A stretch of DNA of 64,000 nucleotides from Bin87 sp965217175 (GCA_965217175.1 OZ244251.1:558001-622000); one strand, 5' to 3'. Shown: positions 18,839 to 29,787, counted from the first letter of the stretch. Notes: generated by a model from the sequence alone, not told the origin. Translations and numbers: made by a program.

Positions 18839-20248
18839 ATGCCCCACCAAGAAGACATTCGATTGATGGCCCATTTAATGAGACGCGCAGGCTTCGGTGA
18901 TACCCGTGAGGAACTGGAGGAGCGTGTCTCCAAAGGTTACGAAGCCGTGGTCGAGGAGCTTCTGTATCCAGAGCGGCAGCCGGCCATAGACGACGAACTG
19001 TTGTACCGGTTCTTCCCGGGTTATGAGGGGGCCGGGGCGCCGCCAATAAATCAGGCCAATTGGGTGTTCCGGATGATCAACACCAAACGGCCTCTGGAAG
19101 AGAAGATGGCCCTCTTCTGGCATCAGTTGTTCGCCACCGGCAACTCCAAGGTGGACAATCCACTGGAGCTGACTCGCCAGATTGCCATCTTTCGTGAATA
19201 CGGATTGGGTACTTACCGCGACCTGCTGGTAGAGGTTGCAAAGTCGCCAGCCATGATCTTCTGGTTGGACAACCACGGAAATCGTGACGGTGCCATAAAT
19301 GAAAACTGGGGGCGGGAGCTGTTGGAGCTTTTCTCCCTCGGAGTCGGAAACTACTCAGAGGATGATATCAGGGAAGCAGCCAGGGCCTTTACCGGATGGA
19401 CGATTGCCCCAAAGATTCCCCGTAATCCTTACGGTCGTTTCCACTGGCTATTCGACTACAAACCTGAGGACCACGACGATCGGGAGAAGACCTTCCTGGG
19501 GTATACCGGGAACTTCAATGGCGAAGACATCGTGGACATTATTGCGGATCAACCGGCTACGGCCCGGTTCCTGGCCCGTCACCTCTACAGATTCTTCGTC
19601 GCCGACGAGCCCCATGTCGCCAGTTGGAACATTACACCACCAGTTGACCCTGAAGCCATCGAGTTGTTGGCGGATGCCTACAATGAATCCCGTGGCGACA
19701 TCCGGTCTATTTTACGAGCGTTGTTCAACTCAGAGTTCTTCAAGAATGCCCGCTTCGCCCGGGTGAAAAGCCCGGCTGAATTGATCGTTGGCACTGTGCG
19801 TATGGCGGGCAACTATGAAGGCTTCAAGCCAGGATTCAACAATCTGGCGTTGGAGTGCGGTTGGCAGGGACAGGAGCTGCTCAATCCTCCCAGTGTTGAG
19901 GGTTGGCACACAGGCTCAGAATGGATCGACCCCGGCGTTTTGATGCGCCGGGTGAACTTTGCCGCGAGGATATTTGGAGACATCTCACTACCCGGCGTGC
20001 AGGCTATCGTCAAACGGGTGTTGGTGCATGTGCATGGGGATTCTTCCCCCCAGGCGATAGTGGAAGCTTGTCTCGATGCGATGGGACCGTTGGAAGTCAA
20101 TAGGGCGACCCACTCTGAATTGATTGCCCATGCCGAAAAATGTGGCGATCTAGCCTGGAGCACCCACGAAGAATTGAGGGCTACAATGCACAATGTGAGC
20201 AAGATCTTGACCTTGATTGCCGCCTCGCGAGAATATCAGTTTGCCTAA
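18839..20248 (+). CDS. DUF1800 family protein
   Basis: ATG 18839 lies 8 nt after GGAG; an in-frame GTG two codons earlier is less well placed. The 469-residue product shows DUF1800 hallmarks: LMRRAGFGDTREELEERV near the N terminus, MALFWHQLFATGNSKVDN, NWGRELLELFSLGVGNYSED followed by ARAFTGW, and RFLARHLYRFFVAD. No signal peptide is apparent. The family is of unknown function and is typically encoded next to DUF1501, as here (29-bp gap). Intact and well conserved; first gene of a three-gene operon. Confidence 0.92.
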   Translation: MPHQEDIRLMAHLMRRAGFGDTREELEERVSKGYEAVVEELLYPERQPAIDDELLYRFFPGYEGAGAPPINQANWVFRMINTKRPLEEKMALFWHQLFATGNSKVDNPLELTRQIAIFREYGLGTYRDLLVEVAKSPAMIFWLDNHGNRDGAINENWGRELLELFSLGVGNYSEDDIREAARAFTGWTIAPKIPRNPYGRFHWLFDYKPEDHDDREKTFLGYTGNFNGEDIVDIIADQPATARFLARHLYRFFVADEPHVASWNITPPVDPEAIELLADAYNESRGDIRSILRALFNSEFFKNARFARVKSPAELIVGTVRMAGNYEGFKPGFNNLALECGWQGQELLNPPSVEGWHTGSEWIDPGVLMRRVNFAARIFGDISLPGVQAIVKRVLVHVHGDSSPQAIVEACLDAMGPLEVNRATHSELIAHAEKCGDLAWSTHEELRATMHNVSKILTLIAASREYQFA

Positions 20249-20277
20249 GCAAGCGCATACAACTGATGTAGAAGGAT

Positions 20278-21420
20278 ATGAACATGGCATCAACCCATAA
20301 AGACCCCGTGCTGGTCGTGCTGGAGCTAACTGGGGCCAACGACTATCTCAATACGATCGTTCCTTATAGCAATCCCCTGTATTGGGATAACCGGCCCAAG
20401 GTCCATATCCCTGAAGACCAATTACTGCCCATAAATGACCAACTGGCATTCCGGGCCGATTCGGAGCCGTTGAGTGAAATCTACGACCAGGGCAACATGG
20501 CAATCATTCACGGAATCGGGTTTGAAAATTCACCCCGTTCGCACTTTCGTGCCATGGACATCTGGCATACCTGTGAGCCGGATTCCATCGGTATTAACGG
20601 CTGGCTCGCCAAGGTCATCCGGGACTTGGATCCTGGCGGCGAAAACGTGCTGAAGGGAGTTAACTTGGGCCAGGGCCTGCCTCGGGCACTGGCCATGAAG
20701 GGGGTTCCTGTTACTTCTGTCAACCACCTTCCTTCATACGGTGTACTCTCATCAAATCCGGGAATCGCCTCTGAGCAAGATCGGGTCCAGTTGTTGGAGA
20801 CCTTTGCCCGCATGTACTCTCCCGTCATCGGCGCCGGACCGACCATGGAATATCTGGGACAGGCAGGACGGGATGCGTTGCGAGGAGCCGACATCATCCG
20901 GGTTGCTCCCGAAACCTATTCTTCAAACGTAGAGTACGCCAATAATCCCATCGCGAGGCGCCTCAGAGACGTGGCCCAAGTGCATCTGGCCGGCTTGGGC
21001 ACCCAGGTCTTTTACACCTCCCACGGGCCCTTCGACACCCACTATGACCAGCTGGGACCACATGAAAAACTTTGGACGGAAATTTCCGTTGCCATACGCG
21101 ACTTCTTCGCCGACCTGCGTGAGCACGACGCCTCAAACGAGGTGGTTATCATGTTGTTCAGCGAGTTTGGGCGCCGCGTCCGCGATAATGGCACTGGTAC
21201 CGACCACGGAGCGGCTGGGGTAGCGTTCGCCATTGGCGACCGGGTGAATGGTGGAATGTACGGGACCTATCCGTCGCTGAAACCGGGGGATCTCACTCAG
21301 GGAGACCTGGCGCCCAACTATGATTTCCGTGGCTTCTACTCCACTTTGGCGGAAAAGTGGCTGGGACTCGACCCTGTACCTATCGTCGGTGGACACTTCG
21401 AGCAAATGTCCTTCGTGTAG
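20278..21420 (+). CDS. DUF1501 family protein
   Basis: The 380-residue frame starts at ATG 20278, with a second ATG at 20284 that is better spaced from AAGGA. Hallmarks are LVVLELTGANDYLNTIVPY, SPRSHFRAMDIWHT, VVIMLFSEFGRRVRDNG and GTGTDHGAAGVAFAIG, which place it in the DUF1501 branch of the alkaline-phosphatase-like superfamily. Most relatives carry an export signal; none is visible here. The fixed pairing with DUF1800 suggests joint action, but the substrate is unknown. Confidence 0.92.
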   Translation: MNMASTHKDPVLVVLELTGANDYLNTIVPYSNPLYWDNRPKVHIPEDQLLPINDQLAFRADSEPLSEIYDQGNMAIIHGIGFENSPRSHFRAMDIWHTCEPDSIGINGWLAKVIRDLDPGGENVLKGVNLGQGLPRALAMKGVPVTSVNHLPSYGVLSSNPGIASEQDRVQLLETFARMYSPVIGAGPTMEYLGQAGRDALRGADIIRVAPETYSSNVEYANNPIARRLRDVAQVHLAGLGTQVFYTSHGPFDTHYDQLGPHEKLWTEISVAIRDFFADLREHDASNEVVIMLFSEFGRRVRDNGTGTDHGAAGVAFAIGDRVNGGMYGTYPSLKPGDLTQGDLAPNYDFRGFYSTLAEKWLGLDPVPIVGGHFEQMSFV

Positions 21421-21456
21421 CTTTAGGATCTCAAAATAGTTCGCGGGAGAGGGGAT

Positions 21457-22455
21457 ATGCTGACCACCGTCGCCGCCGGCCGGGTGTATGACTACAGCTA
21501 CTGCATAGGCATGTACAGTCAGGCCGGCTGGGGATTTTGGGCTCCCCAAGATTTCGTCCTGGGATCGAACGGTCGAATTTATGTGTTGAGCCGCGGTGTG
21601 GAACAATTGGGTCAGCGTGTCACCAAGATCAACTTTGACCACCAGTTTCAAGGGCAGTTCGGCTCCGTCGGCGAGGAAGACGGGCGCTTCGTTTGGCCCC
21701 GGTCAATTGATTTGGACCATCACGGCCGAGTGTTCGTTTCGGACGAGTATCTCAACCGGGTAACCATTTACGATGAAGAGGGTAGTTATCGATATCACTG
21801 GGGCAGGTCCGGCAGCGGAGACGGGCAGCTAAACGGACCGTCAGGAATAGCTTTCGACTCCCGGGGAACCATTTGGGTGGTGGACAGCTTGAATCACCGG
21901 GTGCAGAGTTTCAGCCAGATCGGTGAGTTTCAGTCCAAATTCGGGAAGCGAGGTGGCGGTGACGGAGATCTGGAGATGCCATGGGGCATCTGCATCGACC
22001 GTCAGGACAACATATACGTCGCGGATTGGGGAAATAACCGGGTGCAAAAATTCGCCCCTACTGGAGAGTTGCTCGTTAAGTTCGAAGGCTCCAGCACCGG
22101 GGTGGGTTCGCTCAAAGGGCCATCCGGTGTAGCTGTGGACTCAGATGGAGATGTATACGTAACTGACTGGGGGAACCACCGAGTCCAGATCTACGCCGCC
22201 GCCGGCCAATATATTACGGCGCTGGTCGGTGACGCCCAAGAGCCTTCGCCATGGGCCCAGACCTACATCGACGCCAATCCGGATATCATCAAAGCCAGGC
22301 GGCGGACAGATCTGGAGCCTGAATGGCGGTTCCGGCGGCCAGTGGCTGTCAACGTTGACGCAGACGACCGGATCATAGTTTTGGAGTCCTACCATCACCG
22401 GCTTCAAATCTACAACAAGCTAAAGGATTACGAGGAACCCTCGATAAACTTGTAG
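21457..22455 (+). CDS. NHL-repeat beta-propeller protein
   Basis: ATG 21457 follows GGAGAGGGG; 332 residues. At least five NHL repeats are visible, for example GPSGIAFDSRGTIWVVDS, MPWGICIDRQDNIYVADWG and GPSGVAVDSDGDVYVTDWG, each followed by NHRVQ or NNRVQ, predicting a six-bladed propeller of the whole chain. No signal peptide or membrane segment is seen. It is 36 bp after the DUF1501 gene and likely cotranscribed with it, probably as a binding scaffold. Confidence 0.9.
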   Translation: MLTTVAAGRVYDYSYCIGMYSQAGWGFWAPQDFVLGSNGRIYVLSRGVEQLGQRVTKINFDHQFQGQFGSVGEEDGRFVWPRSIDLDHHGRVFVSDEYLNRVTIYDEEGSYRYHWGRSGSGDGQLNGPSGIAFDSRGTIWVVDSLNHRVQSFSQIGEFQSKFGKRGGGDGDLEMPWGICIDRQDNIYVADWGNNRVQKFAPTGELLVKFEGSSTGVGSLKGPSGVAVDSDGDVYVTDWGNHRVQIYAAAGQYITALVGDAQEPSPWAQTYIDANPDIIKARRRTDLEPEWRFRRPVAVNVDADDRIIVLESYHHRLQIYNKLKDYEEPSINL

Positions 22456-22541
22456 GCGCCTGCCCGTCTCCACATATTTGCCCGTTGCCGGTCACTTTCC
22501 CATTTCAGCCCACCTAACTGGACAAAATCAAGAACTTTTGT

Positions 22542-23052
22542 GTAACAGTTCAGGGTTGAGGGGAAGATAGGAGTTGTCGGCAGGCGGTGAGGGGGTTGAA
22601 GCCTTGTACGCGCCAGGTGCCGAAGATTGAGGCCAGCGTCATCTTGGTGTCAGTGCCCGCTGCAGAGCGTGTGCCACCGCTGATTTTACGACTGATTACC
22701 ACCGGTCGCAGGCTGCGCTCGGCGGCGTTGTTGTCCGGCGGGACTTCTGGTTCAGCCACAAAGAGGAAGAGTTCCTTGATGTGGTTCTCCATGCGTCGGC
22801 ACAGCCTGGTTGGGGCGGCCGATGGGTCATCCTGGTAGGTACGGCAGAGGGCCAGCAGGCGCTGTTCCAAGGCCAGTTGGGCGGTGCGCCGTTGCTGCTC
22901 TGAGGGATGGGTGAAGGCCTCGCCTGACGGTAGAGTTGGTGGATGGCGTCAGCCCATTGGGCCAGCCGGTCATCATCGGTGTAGAGTGCGCGCAGGTCGT
23001 GGATGTCCCGCAACAGGTGGGCCCAACAGCGTTGCTTGGGGCCGTACCAGCC
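22542..23052 (-). mobile_element. IS66 remnant (C-terminal part and one terminus)
   Basis: GTAACAGTTCAGGGTTGAGGGG at 22542 resembles the IS66 terminus at 17298. The minus strand encodes KQRCWAHLLRDIHDLRALYT and, after a frame change near 22915, DNNAAERSLRPVVISRK and the C terminus. The N-terminal two thirds and the other terminus are gone; the break at about 23052 coincides with the first codons of the FnIII surface protein. Confidence 0.85.
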
Positions 23053-24781
23053 AGCATTCTTCGAAGGCGACGTGGTCCAGATCACCCTGGTGCCGGATCA
23101 ACCGCTGACCATACCCACGTATGCCGGTCCCTCTTTGAAAATCCGTTTCTTGGACCGTTACTCAGACTATTCTAACTTCGAAGGTCTCAGGACTGTCTCA
23201 TTCCAACCCTCAAAAAGTTCGAACCAGGCGCTGGTGTTCGAATACACGGTTAAGAAGGGAGACGCCGACTTCGATGGCTACCAGATCGAAAGCACCAGTC
23301 TGGATGGGATAACCGGGATTACGGCCACTGGAAACGGCAAGCAACTGTTGCCGCTGATCTTCACGGAAAATCCGATATTTGCCCTGGACGAAAACGGCCG
23401 TCAGGACACCGACCCAGACGCCGTGAAGCTTCCCCCGGTGGACGCTGTGGGGGTTGTTCAGGTCGATCATTCGTTGCGAGATTGCCCCTTCAAGATCACG
23501 GAAGGGGACTCGGTCACGTGCATTCTCACCAACCTATCGGTTGCCGCCCCTCATTCTGACATCGGAATTTTTCCCCACGCAGAACTCAGGTACGGAACAT
23601 CTCGTCCTCCACCCTATGACCAATACGAGTGGCAGGAACTGGAACAGGTCGCCGACGACACTCCGGGTGGCGTGATAATGGAACTGTTATCCCCCGGGTG
23701 GGTGACGCCGCAGCTCTTCCGATATAGCAATCCCGGCGATCCCTTAGATAAATACCTGATTTCCAGATGGACGGTGGGTACGATAGGCGTTGGGGGATCG
23801 GCGCGGGTACGGCTCACAGTCGAGCAGGATTCCATTCCTGAAAACCCTAAAACCTTCATATTCGATTGGCAACACACTTTTGCCAGAGCCGGATTAGGCA
23901 CCAACGGCGTGTATATCATAGTGGTGGACGACGATCCTCCCGCCGCGCCCAAGAACCTCGTCGCCGCTCCCGGTGACGCCCGGGTTACCCTTACCTGGGA
24001 TGAATCACCGGACTCCACCATTGCCGGTTATAAATTAACGGTCGGAAAAGGCAGCGATACCACAGACTCCGAGGTGACGCTCAAGGAACTGATCGTCGAC
24101 AGCGGAGCTTCCACCGTATCCTATGTGGTGGAGGGCCTTGATAACGACGTCGACTATCACTTCTTTGTACAGGCTCGCAACGGGGTCGGCTTGTCCCGTA
24201 TATCCAACCGCGCCTCCACTACTCCGAGGGCGCCCGAGATTACCGTGTCTCCGTCGGGTCCGGTCAACCTTTGGGAGAACGATCCGGCCCAGCTCTTCAC
24301 AGTTGAGGGGACCGCAGTGTGGGACCCCCAAAGTTACGGGATTACGGTCCAGATCATCGGGACGACTTCCATTGACGACGTCACCTTTACCGATAACAAC
24401 AACCGAAAAATGGAACCGCAGAAAACTGCCGACGGTTCCTTTTCGTTGCCGATTTCTGTAGAAGATGTGGCCAGTACGGATTTCACCTTCGAATTCTACC
24501 TGGTCGCCAATACCGACCTGGTCGAAGAAACGGGCGAAGGGTTGTCCATACAGTTCGTTGCCTACAAAAGCGATGCTGACGCGACCTCCGTGCTGGTGGC
24601 TTCGCCGCTGGTGACGGTCAATTTGGAGGATGTAGCTTTTCCTCCCGAAAAACCGGACGATCTCTCGGCCACACCCGGTGACCAAATGGTCTCCTTAGCT
24701 TGGCGGGACCCGGTCAACCTGACCATCAGCGGGTACCAATACCGGCAAAATCCGGGATCGGCGACTACGGCGATTGGATGA
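23053..24781 (+). CDS. giant FnIII surface protein, broken gene, segment 1 of 3
   Basis: This frame enters from the IS66 remnant, so the native start and export signal are lost. Encoded in order: an unassigned beta-rich region (about the first 290 residues, with FKITEGDSVTCILTNLSV resembling a Calx-beta-like edge), an FnIII domain (PKNLVAAPGDARVTLTWDES to FFVQARNGVGLSRIS), a beta-sandwich of unclear family (ITVSPSGPVNLWENDPAQLF onward), and the beginning of a second FnIII domain (PDDLSATPGDQMVSLAWRD). Loss of one A in the run at 24747-24750 shifts the frame; without it YQYRQ continues into KSGIGDYGDWMN in the next segment. Confidence 0.8.
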
Positions 24782-25821
24782 ACATTGACGGTAGCACAGC
24801 TTCTACTACACGCCACGTCGTTGCTGGACTCACCAACGAGATCGAATACACGTTCCAGATCCGGGCCGAAAACCAAAAAGGAGCCAGCAGCCCGTCGGAA
24901 CCAGCATCAGCGACACCCATTGACCTTCCCGACCGACCCACTGGACTCATCGCCGGTGGCGGCGACCAGCGGGTCGCGTTGGTCTGGGACGATTCCCACT
25001 ACGAGTCCATTACCGGTTACCAATATTTCCAACTGGTCAACCAAATGAGCATGGCCGGCTCGGACTCCGACGTGGGGGAACGATTCGCGGATGCCGTGGT
25101 GATGGAAGGGGACACCATAGTCGTCAGCGCGGGGTGCCACCTGACCGACGAGGGCGACCCAGCAGGTGGCGTATACGTCTTTACCAGGCCCAGTGGGGGT
25201 GGGAGTTGGGTCGAGGAAACCGTCAAGCTGACCGCCTCCGACGGCGCGCTGGATGACGAGTTCGGGCTCTCTATAGCCATTGACGGCGACACCATCGTCG
25301 TCGGCGCCCGTCAGGATAGGGAGTCGGGTACCTGCACCGGCGAGGAAGACGCTGATCCGTCGAGCGGCCACCAACCCGGGCCCGGAGCGGTTTACGTTTT
25401 CACCAAACCTCCCGGGGGTTGGGTCAACGCCAACGAAACAGCCAAGTTGCTGGCCCCGGGCTCATCGCTATCAGATTCCTTCGGAAACTCGGTGGCGGTC
25501 GACGACGATACTATTTTTGTGGGTGCGCCGGACGACGCCGGAAATGGCGTAGCTTCCGGCGCCGTCCATGTCTTCACGAGACCCACCGACGGGTGGTCCG
25601 ACGTCAACCCCGTGGCCAAACTCACCGCTCCCGACGGGGCGGCAAGTGATCACTTCGGACGGGTTATTGCGGCGGATGGGAACACCTTGGTGGTCGGCGC
25701 TCCGCAGGATACCCATCAAACAATCGCATCCGGCTCGGCTTACGTGTTCGACAAGCCCGACGGCGGTTGGGTTGACGATACCGAAACTGCCAAAGTGACT
25801 CCTTCGGACCCGGTGGCGTGA
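24755..25821 (+). CDS. giant FnIII surface protein, broken gene, segment 2 of 3 (FnIII plus FG-GAP repeats)
   Basis: The frame continues segment 1 after the base loss at about 24750. It completes the second FnIII domain (IEYTFQIRAENQKGASSPSE), starts a third (LIAGGGDQRVALVWDDSHYE, then ITGYQYFQ), and then changes into FG-GAP repeats: EFGLSIAIDGDTIVVGA, SFGNSVAVDDDTIFVGAP, HFGRVIAADGNTLVVGAP, each followed by GAVYVF-type strands and a GGW loop. An in-frame TGA at 25819-25821 ends it; the frame then continues with QLFGYAIAMDGDTVVVGA. The stop falls where sister repeats have Ser or Asp, so a point mutation such as TCA to TGA explains it. Confidence 0.8.
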
Positions 25822-25845
25822 CAACTTTTCGGATATGCCATTGCA

Positions 25846-28800
25846 ATGGACGGGGATACCGTCGTTGTGGGCGCTTCAGGCGATGATGACAATGGGTTAC
25901 TTTCCGGGGCCGTTTACGTCTTTTCCAAGCCGGCCGGCGGGTGGGTTCCCTCCAGCGAAGCGGGTAAATTAAAGGCCTCCGACGGCGCGGCGGACCACCA
26001 TTTCGGAGTTAAAGTATCGGTGGACGGCGACACGATCCTGGTCGGCGCCCAACCCACCGCGGACAACGATCTGGTGAACGGGCGGGCTTACGTTTTCGTC
26101 GAACCTACCACCGGATGGGCAGACGCCATTGAGACAATCGAACTGGACGGCGTCCGCTCCGACCGTTTGAAGTCCTCGGTGTGGGTGACGGGGGATACTT
26201 TCGTGGCCGGTGGCGACCGTACTGGCCTGGGATCCGCCTACCTGTATGACATACAGGATTGGACCGGCATTGCGGACAGCGACGCCGACACGACGAAGCA
26301 CATCGTCATGGAATTAACGAACGGAAAGGAATACGCCTACGCCATCCGCTCCGCCAACGCCAACGGTCATAGTCCCTCCTCCAACAGTGTGAGAGCGATC
26401 CCATCCTCAGCGGCGCCGGATTCCGCCCGCGCCTCGACCGCAATACCGCGCGACCGGGCGGTTATCCTGTCCTGGATTTATCGAACCGATACAATCGGCT
26501 TTACCGAGTATCAATACCGACAATCGGAAGCCGGTGGCGATTTTGGCTCCTGGATAGATATCCCCCAGAGCGGGTTCGCAGAGGCTAATTTCAGTTCGTA
26601 TCAAGTGTCCGGTCTCACCGCCGACTCGGGGTACGCCTTCCAGATCAGAGCAACCACCGATAACGGGGACGGCCCGGAATCTGAAACGGTTGACGCAACC
26701 CCCTACGGTTCGGAGATCGTGCTGTCACCCGCCGATGCAACCCTAATCGAGGACGGGACTTCCAGCAGCTTTACCGCCGAGTTCACCCATGCCACCGACG
26801 CCGACCGCTACACTTTGACGTTGGAGTTCGAGGAAGGTTCTACAACCGCGGACGTACTGTACTCCTTGGAGGTTGACCAGGAAGTCGCTCAATTCATCGG
26901 CAAACGGGCTCTGGACGAGTATGAATTTGCGCTAAGCGCCGACCACGTTGGTACCGGCGCCGGTATTGGCGACGCCACCTACGAGTTCAAGTTGGCGGCC
27001 CATTTGGACGACACACCGGAGATGGGCGAGTGGTTTACTATGGTCCTGCGTGCTTACGAGGAAGACCGTTTACTAACGGAATCCAACGTCGTAACGATCA
27101 ATCTGTCGGACCCTGTGCCCCTGAAACCCAAAGGTTTAACGGCGGAGCCCGCCAGTGGCAACGTTGCCTTATCGTGGGATGATCCGGACAACCCGAGCAT
27201 AACTCGGTATGAATATCGGTTTAAAGAGGCTGACGCCGCGGCCTTCGGCGACTGGACCCCCGTCATAGGCAGTGGGGCTTTAACCACGCAGCACACCGTG
27301 GACGGCTTGACCAACGGTGCCGAGCACACCTTCCACGTGCGGGCGGCCTCCAATGGAGGCGAGGGTCCAGCGTCGGACCCGGTATCGGGGACACCCCGGG
27401 GTTTGTCTGCTCCCACCAATCTCGTCGGTGCCGGAAGAGACGAGAGCGTGGAACTCACCTGGAACACGCCGTCATCCAACGGCGGCTCCGCCATCACCAA
27501 TTACCAATACCGTCAGGACGCAGGTTCCTGGACCGACATGACAGGAAGCGGCCCCGCCACTGAGCGTTATACGGTAACCGGCCTGACCAACGGTATTGCG
27601 TACACCTTCAATGTCCGTGCTCAGAACGCCGACGGACCCGGCCTTACGTCGGATCCGGCCATCGCCTTGGCCGCGACCACGCCGGGTGCGCCGCAAAACC
27701 TGTTGGCGACCAAGGCGGGCAGCAGAGAGATGACACTCACCTGGGACCCGCCACTATCCGACGGTGGTTTGCCCATCAGTGGGTATGAGTTCAGCCTGAA
27801 CGATGGACGTTGGATGACCATCGAAGATAGCGACGCCGACACCGCATCCTACGTGGTCGAAGGTCTAACGAATGGCGAGGAATATGGCTTCCGGATTCGG
27901 GCGATGAATGCGGTAGGCTCGGGCGTTCCTGCCTCGGTCCGGGGCATACCGCTAGGTCCTCCCGGCCGTCCAGAAGATTTTAGTACCTCGCCCGGGAACA
28001 AGAAAGTGTCCCTGGATTGGGACCCACCGTCGGACGACGGCGGGTCAGCCATAACCGGGTACGAATACCGACAGTACGACGAAACCTGGGCATCCGTGGG
28101 ATCGGATGAAACAGGACCCGTCGACATCGCCGTATTAGAGCCCAGCATTCCCTACCTCTTCGAGGTTCGCGCCGTGAACGAAGTAGGTACCGGCGTCCCC
28201 GCCCTCCGGCTCGGCATGGCGATTTCGCCGCCCGGAGTTCCTTCAGACCTGAAGGCCGCCGGCGGCGATGGCCTGGTGGAATTGGCCTGGAAGCCAGCAG
28301 GCGATTCCGGTTCGCCCGTCGTGGGCTATCAATACCGATATAAACATGCGGACGTTGATTTCATCGAATGGGTAGACATCCCCGACAGCGCTGCGGGGTC
28401 AGTGAACGAGTTATCCTACACTGTGGAAAGTCTCACCAATGGAGAGGAACACACGTTCGAGGTTCGCGCCGGCAACAAACCGGAGGGTATCACTGCTGTG
28501 CAATATGGCCCCGAGTCCGATCCGGCGATCGCGACACCCATGGAACCGCGAGCGTACGCCGGTTCCTGGAGCGCCTACGTGGAAGCCGTCCCCGTTTATG
28601 TGGTAGTGGCGGACGATGCGGGAGTTCAGATTGTCCTCACCGTCACATTCACTGTCGATCCCGATGAAGCCCGCCCATTGGAAACGCTTTCGGCAGAGGT
28701 CTCCGAAGGAGCTGATCTCCAGGCGGAGGTGAATACCGAAGACGGCTTAGAGAACCTTATTGGATTCGGGGAAACTCCGGCCGGGCCCCTGGCGCCGGGC

Positions 28801-29787
28801 ATAACCTTTACACCTGTGGGCGGCAGTTCCTGCACCCCTGATGTTGCGGAGAGGACCCTGGAATGCAAGACGGTATTAGCGCAGCGGATATACGCTGCCG
28901 AAGACGCCGGTTACAGCGTTTTCACCGTGTCGTTTTCGCGAGTAGATCCCGTTGAATACACCGCCACAGTCAACGGAATTGCGGGTGATCAATTCAAACT
29001 GCCCGAACTGCCGACTATCTACCTCGTGGTGGACGTGCTCCCAGGCTCTCCTGAAAACTTGAAGGCCTTGCCGGGAGACTCTCAAGCTCAGATTACCTGG
29101 TCTCCCGCGGAAAATTACGGTCTCCTCATAGACTACTACGAATACCGACAGGGTGGTGGAAACTGGCAAACAGTTTCCGGTGCAGGCGCCGCAAGGTCGG
29201 TTACTGCGGCTGGACTGTCCAACGGCCAGACATATCAATTTGCCGTGCGGGCCGTCAACCGGATTGGTCGAGGCAAGTGGGCCGTTGCCGAGACCACGCT
29301 GGCTTCGCCAACCGGGTCATCTGCTACACCAATCGGGCCATCTGCTACACCAACCGGGCCATCTGCTACACCAAGCCGCCGAAGGGTGGCACCCACTCCA
29401 ACGATGGAACCCGCTCCGACGTTAGGGTCTACACTCACGCCGGTGACCGAGGCTCAGTCGAGGGCAACCAGGTCGCCGTCGACGACGGACAACCCCACGC
29501 CCACGCCCATCCGTACGGCCACCGGGGGAACACATACTGCGACGCCACTGATCGCGGCGTCGCCGACACCGGACGCCACCGTGGAGCCGGAGCCGACGGC
29601 GACGGTTATAACCAATGCGATTGCGGCTGTGCCCCGCACTCCGGAGCCGGAACCGATCGACGGTGCGGGCGGTGTAACGGAGCGATTTGCCGATGGTGGA
29701 TTCCCGTGGTGGTTGATTATAGTCGCATTGGTGATCATCGTCGTACTGGCGTACATCAGCTACCGTTTGTTGAGAGAACCTCGCTAA
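25846..29787 (+). CDS. giant FnIII surface protein, broken gene, segment 3 of 3 (FG-GAP end, FnIII array, TM anchor)
   Basis: In frame with segment 2 beyond its TGA; the first ATG gives 1,313 residues. It holds the last three FG-GAP repeats (to about residue 140), the second half of the interrupted FnIII domain (LTNGKEYAYAIRSANANGHS), a further FnIII, a Calx-beta-like sandwich (about 290-425), five consecutive FnIII domains (430-900), an unassigned region with two Cys (about 900-1080), a last FnIII, a Thr/Pro linker (about 1175-1280), and one C-terminal membrane helix (PWWLIIVALVIIVVLAYIS) with a basic tail (YRLLREPR). The layout is that of a cell-surface adhesin or scaffold anchored by its C terminus. 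Confidence 0.87.
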   Translation: MDGDTVVVGASGDDDNGLLSGAVYVFSKPAGGWVPSSEAGKLKASDGAADHHFGVKVSVDGDTILVGAQPTADNDLVNGRAYVFVEPTTGWADAIETIELDGVRSDRLKSSVWVTGDTFVAGGDRTGLGSAYLYDIQDWTGIADSDADTTKHIVMELTNGKEYAYAIRSANANGHSPSSNSVRAIPSSAAPDSARASTAIPRDRAVILSWIYRTDTIGFTEYQYRQSEAGGDFGSWIDIPQSGFAEANFSSYQVSGLTADSGYAFQIRATTDNGDGPESETVDATPYGSEIVLSPADATLIEDGTSSSFTAEFTHATDADRYTLTLEFEEGSTTADVLYSLEVDQEVAQFIGKRALDEYEFALSADHVGTGAGIGDATYEFKLAAHLDDTPEMGEWFTMVLRAYEEDRLLTESNVVTINLSDPVPLKPKGLTAEPASGNVALSWDDPDNPSITRYEYRFKEADAAAFGDWTPVIGSGALTTQHTVDGLTNGAEHTFHVRAASNGGEGPASDPVSGTPRGLSAPTNLVGAGRDESVELTWNTPSSNGGSAITNYQYRQDAGSWTDMTGSGPATERYTVTGLTNGIAYTFNVRAQNADGPGLTSDPAIALAATTPGAPQNLLATKAGSREMTLTWDPPLSDGGLPISGYEFSLNDGRWMTIEDSDADTASYVVEGLTNGEEYGFRIRAMNAVGSGVPASVRGIPLGPPGRPEDFSTSPGNKKVSLDWDPPSDDGGSAITGYEYRQYDETWASVGSDETGPVDIAVLEPSIPYLFEVRAVNEVGTGVPALRLGMAISPPGVPSDLKAAGGDGLVELAWKPAGDSGSPVVGYQYRYKHADVDFIEWVDIPDSAAGSVNELSYTVESLTNGEEHTFEVRAGNKPEGITAVQYGPESDPAIATPMEPRAYAGSWSAYVEAVPVYVVVADDAGVQIVLTVTFTVDPDEARPLETLSAEVSEGADLQAEVNTEDGLENLIGFGETPAGPLAPGITFTPVGGSSCTPDVAERTLECKTVLAQRIYAAEDAGYSVFTVSFSRVDPVEYTATVNGIAGDQFKLPELPTIYLVVDVLPGSPENLKALPGDSQAQITWSPAENYGLLIDYYEYRQGGGNWQTVSGAGAARSVTAAGLSNGQTYQFAVRAVNRIGRGKWAVAETTLASPTGSSATPIGPSATPTGPSATPSRRRVAPTPTMEPAPTLGSTLTPVTEAQSRATRSPSTTDNPTPTPIRTATGGTHTATPLIAASPTPDATVEPEPTATVITNAIAAVPRTPEPEPIDGAGGVTERFADGGFPWWLIIVALVIIVVLAYISYRLLREPR

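Noticed and set aside
25819..25821. TGA read as a sense codon in this genome (also 46246-46248 in hsdR)
   Set aside because: Many intact genes here end properly at TGA, and sister repeats have Ser or Asp at the first site, so ordinary nonsense mutation is simpler.
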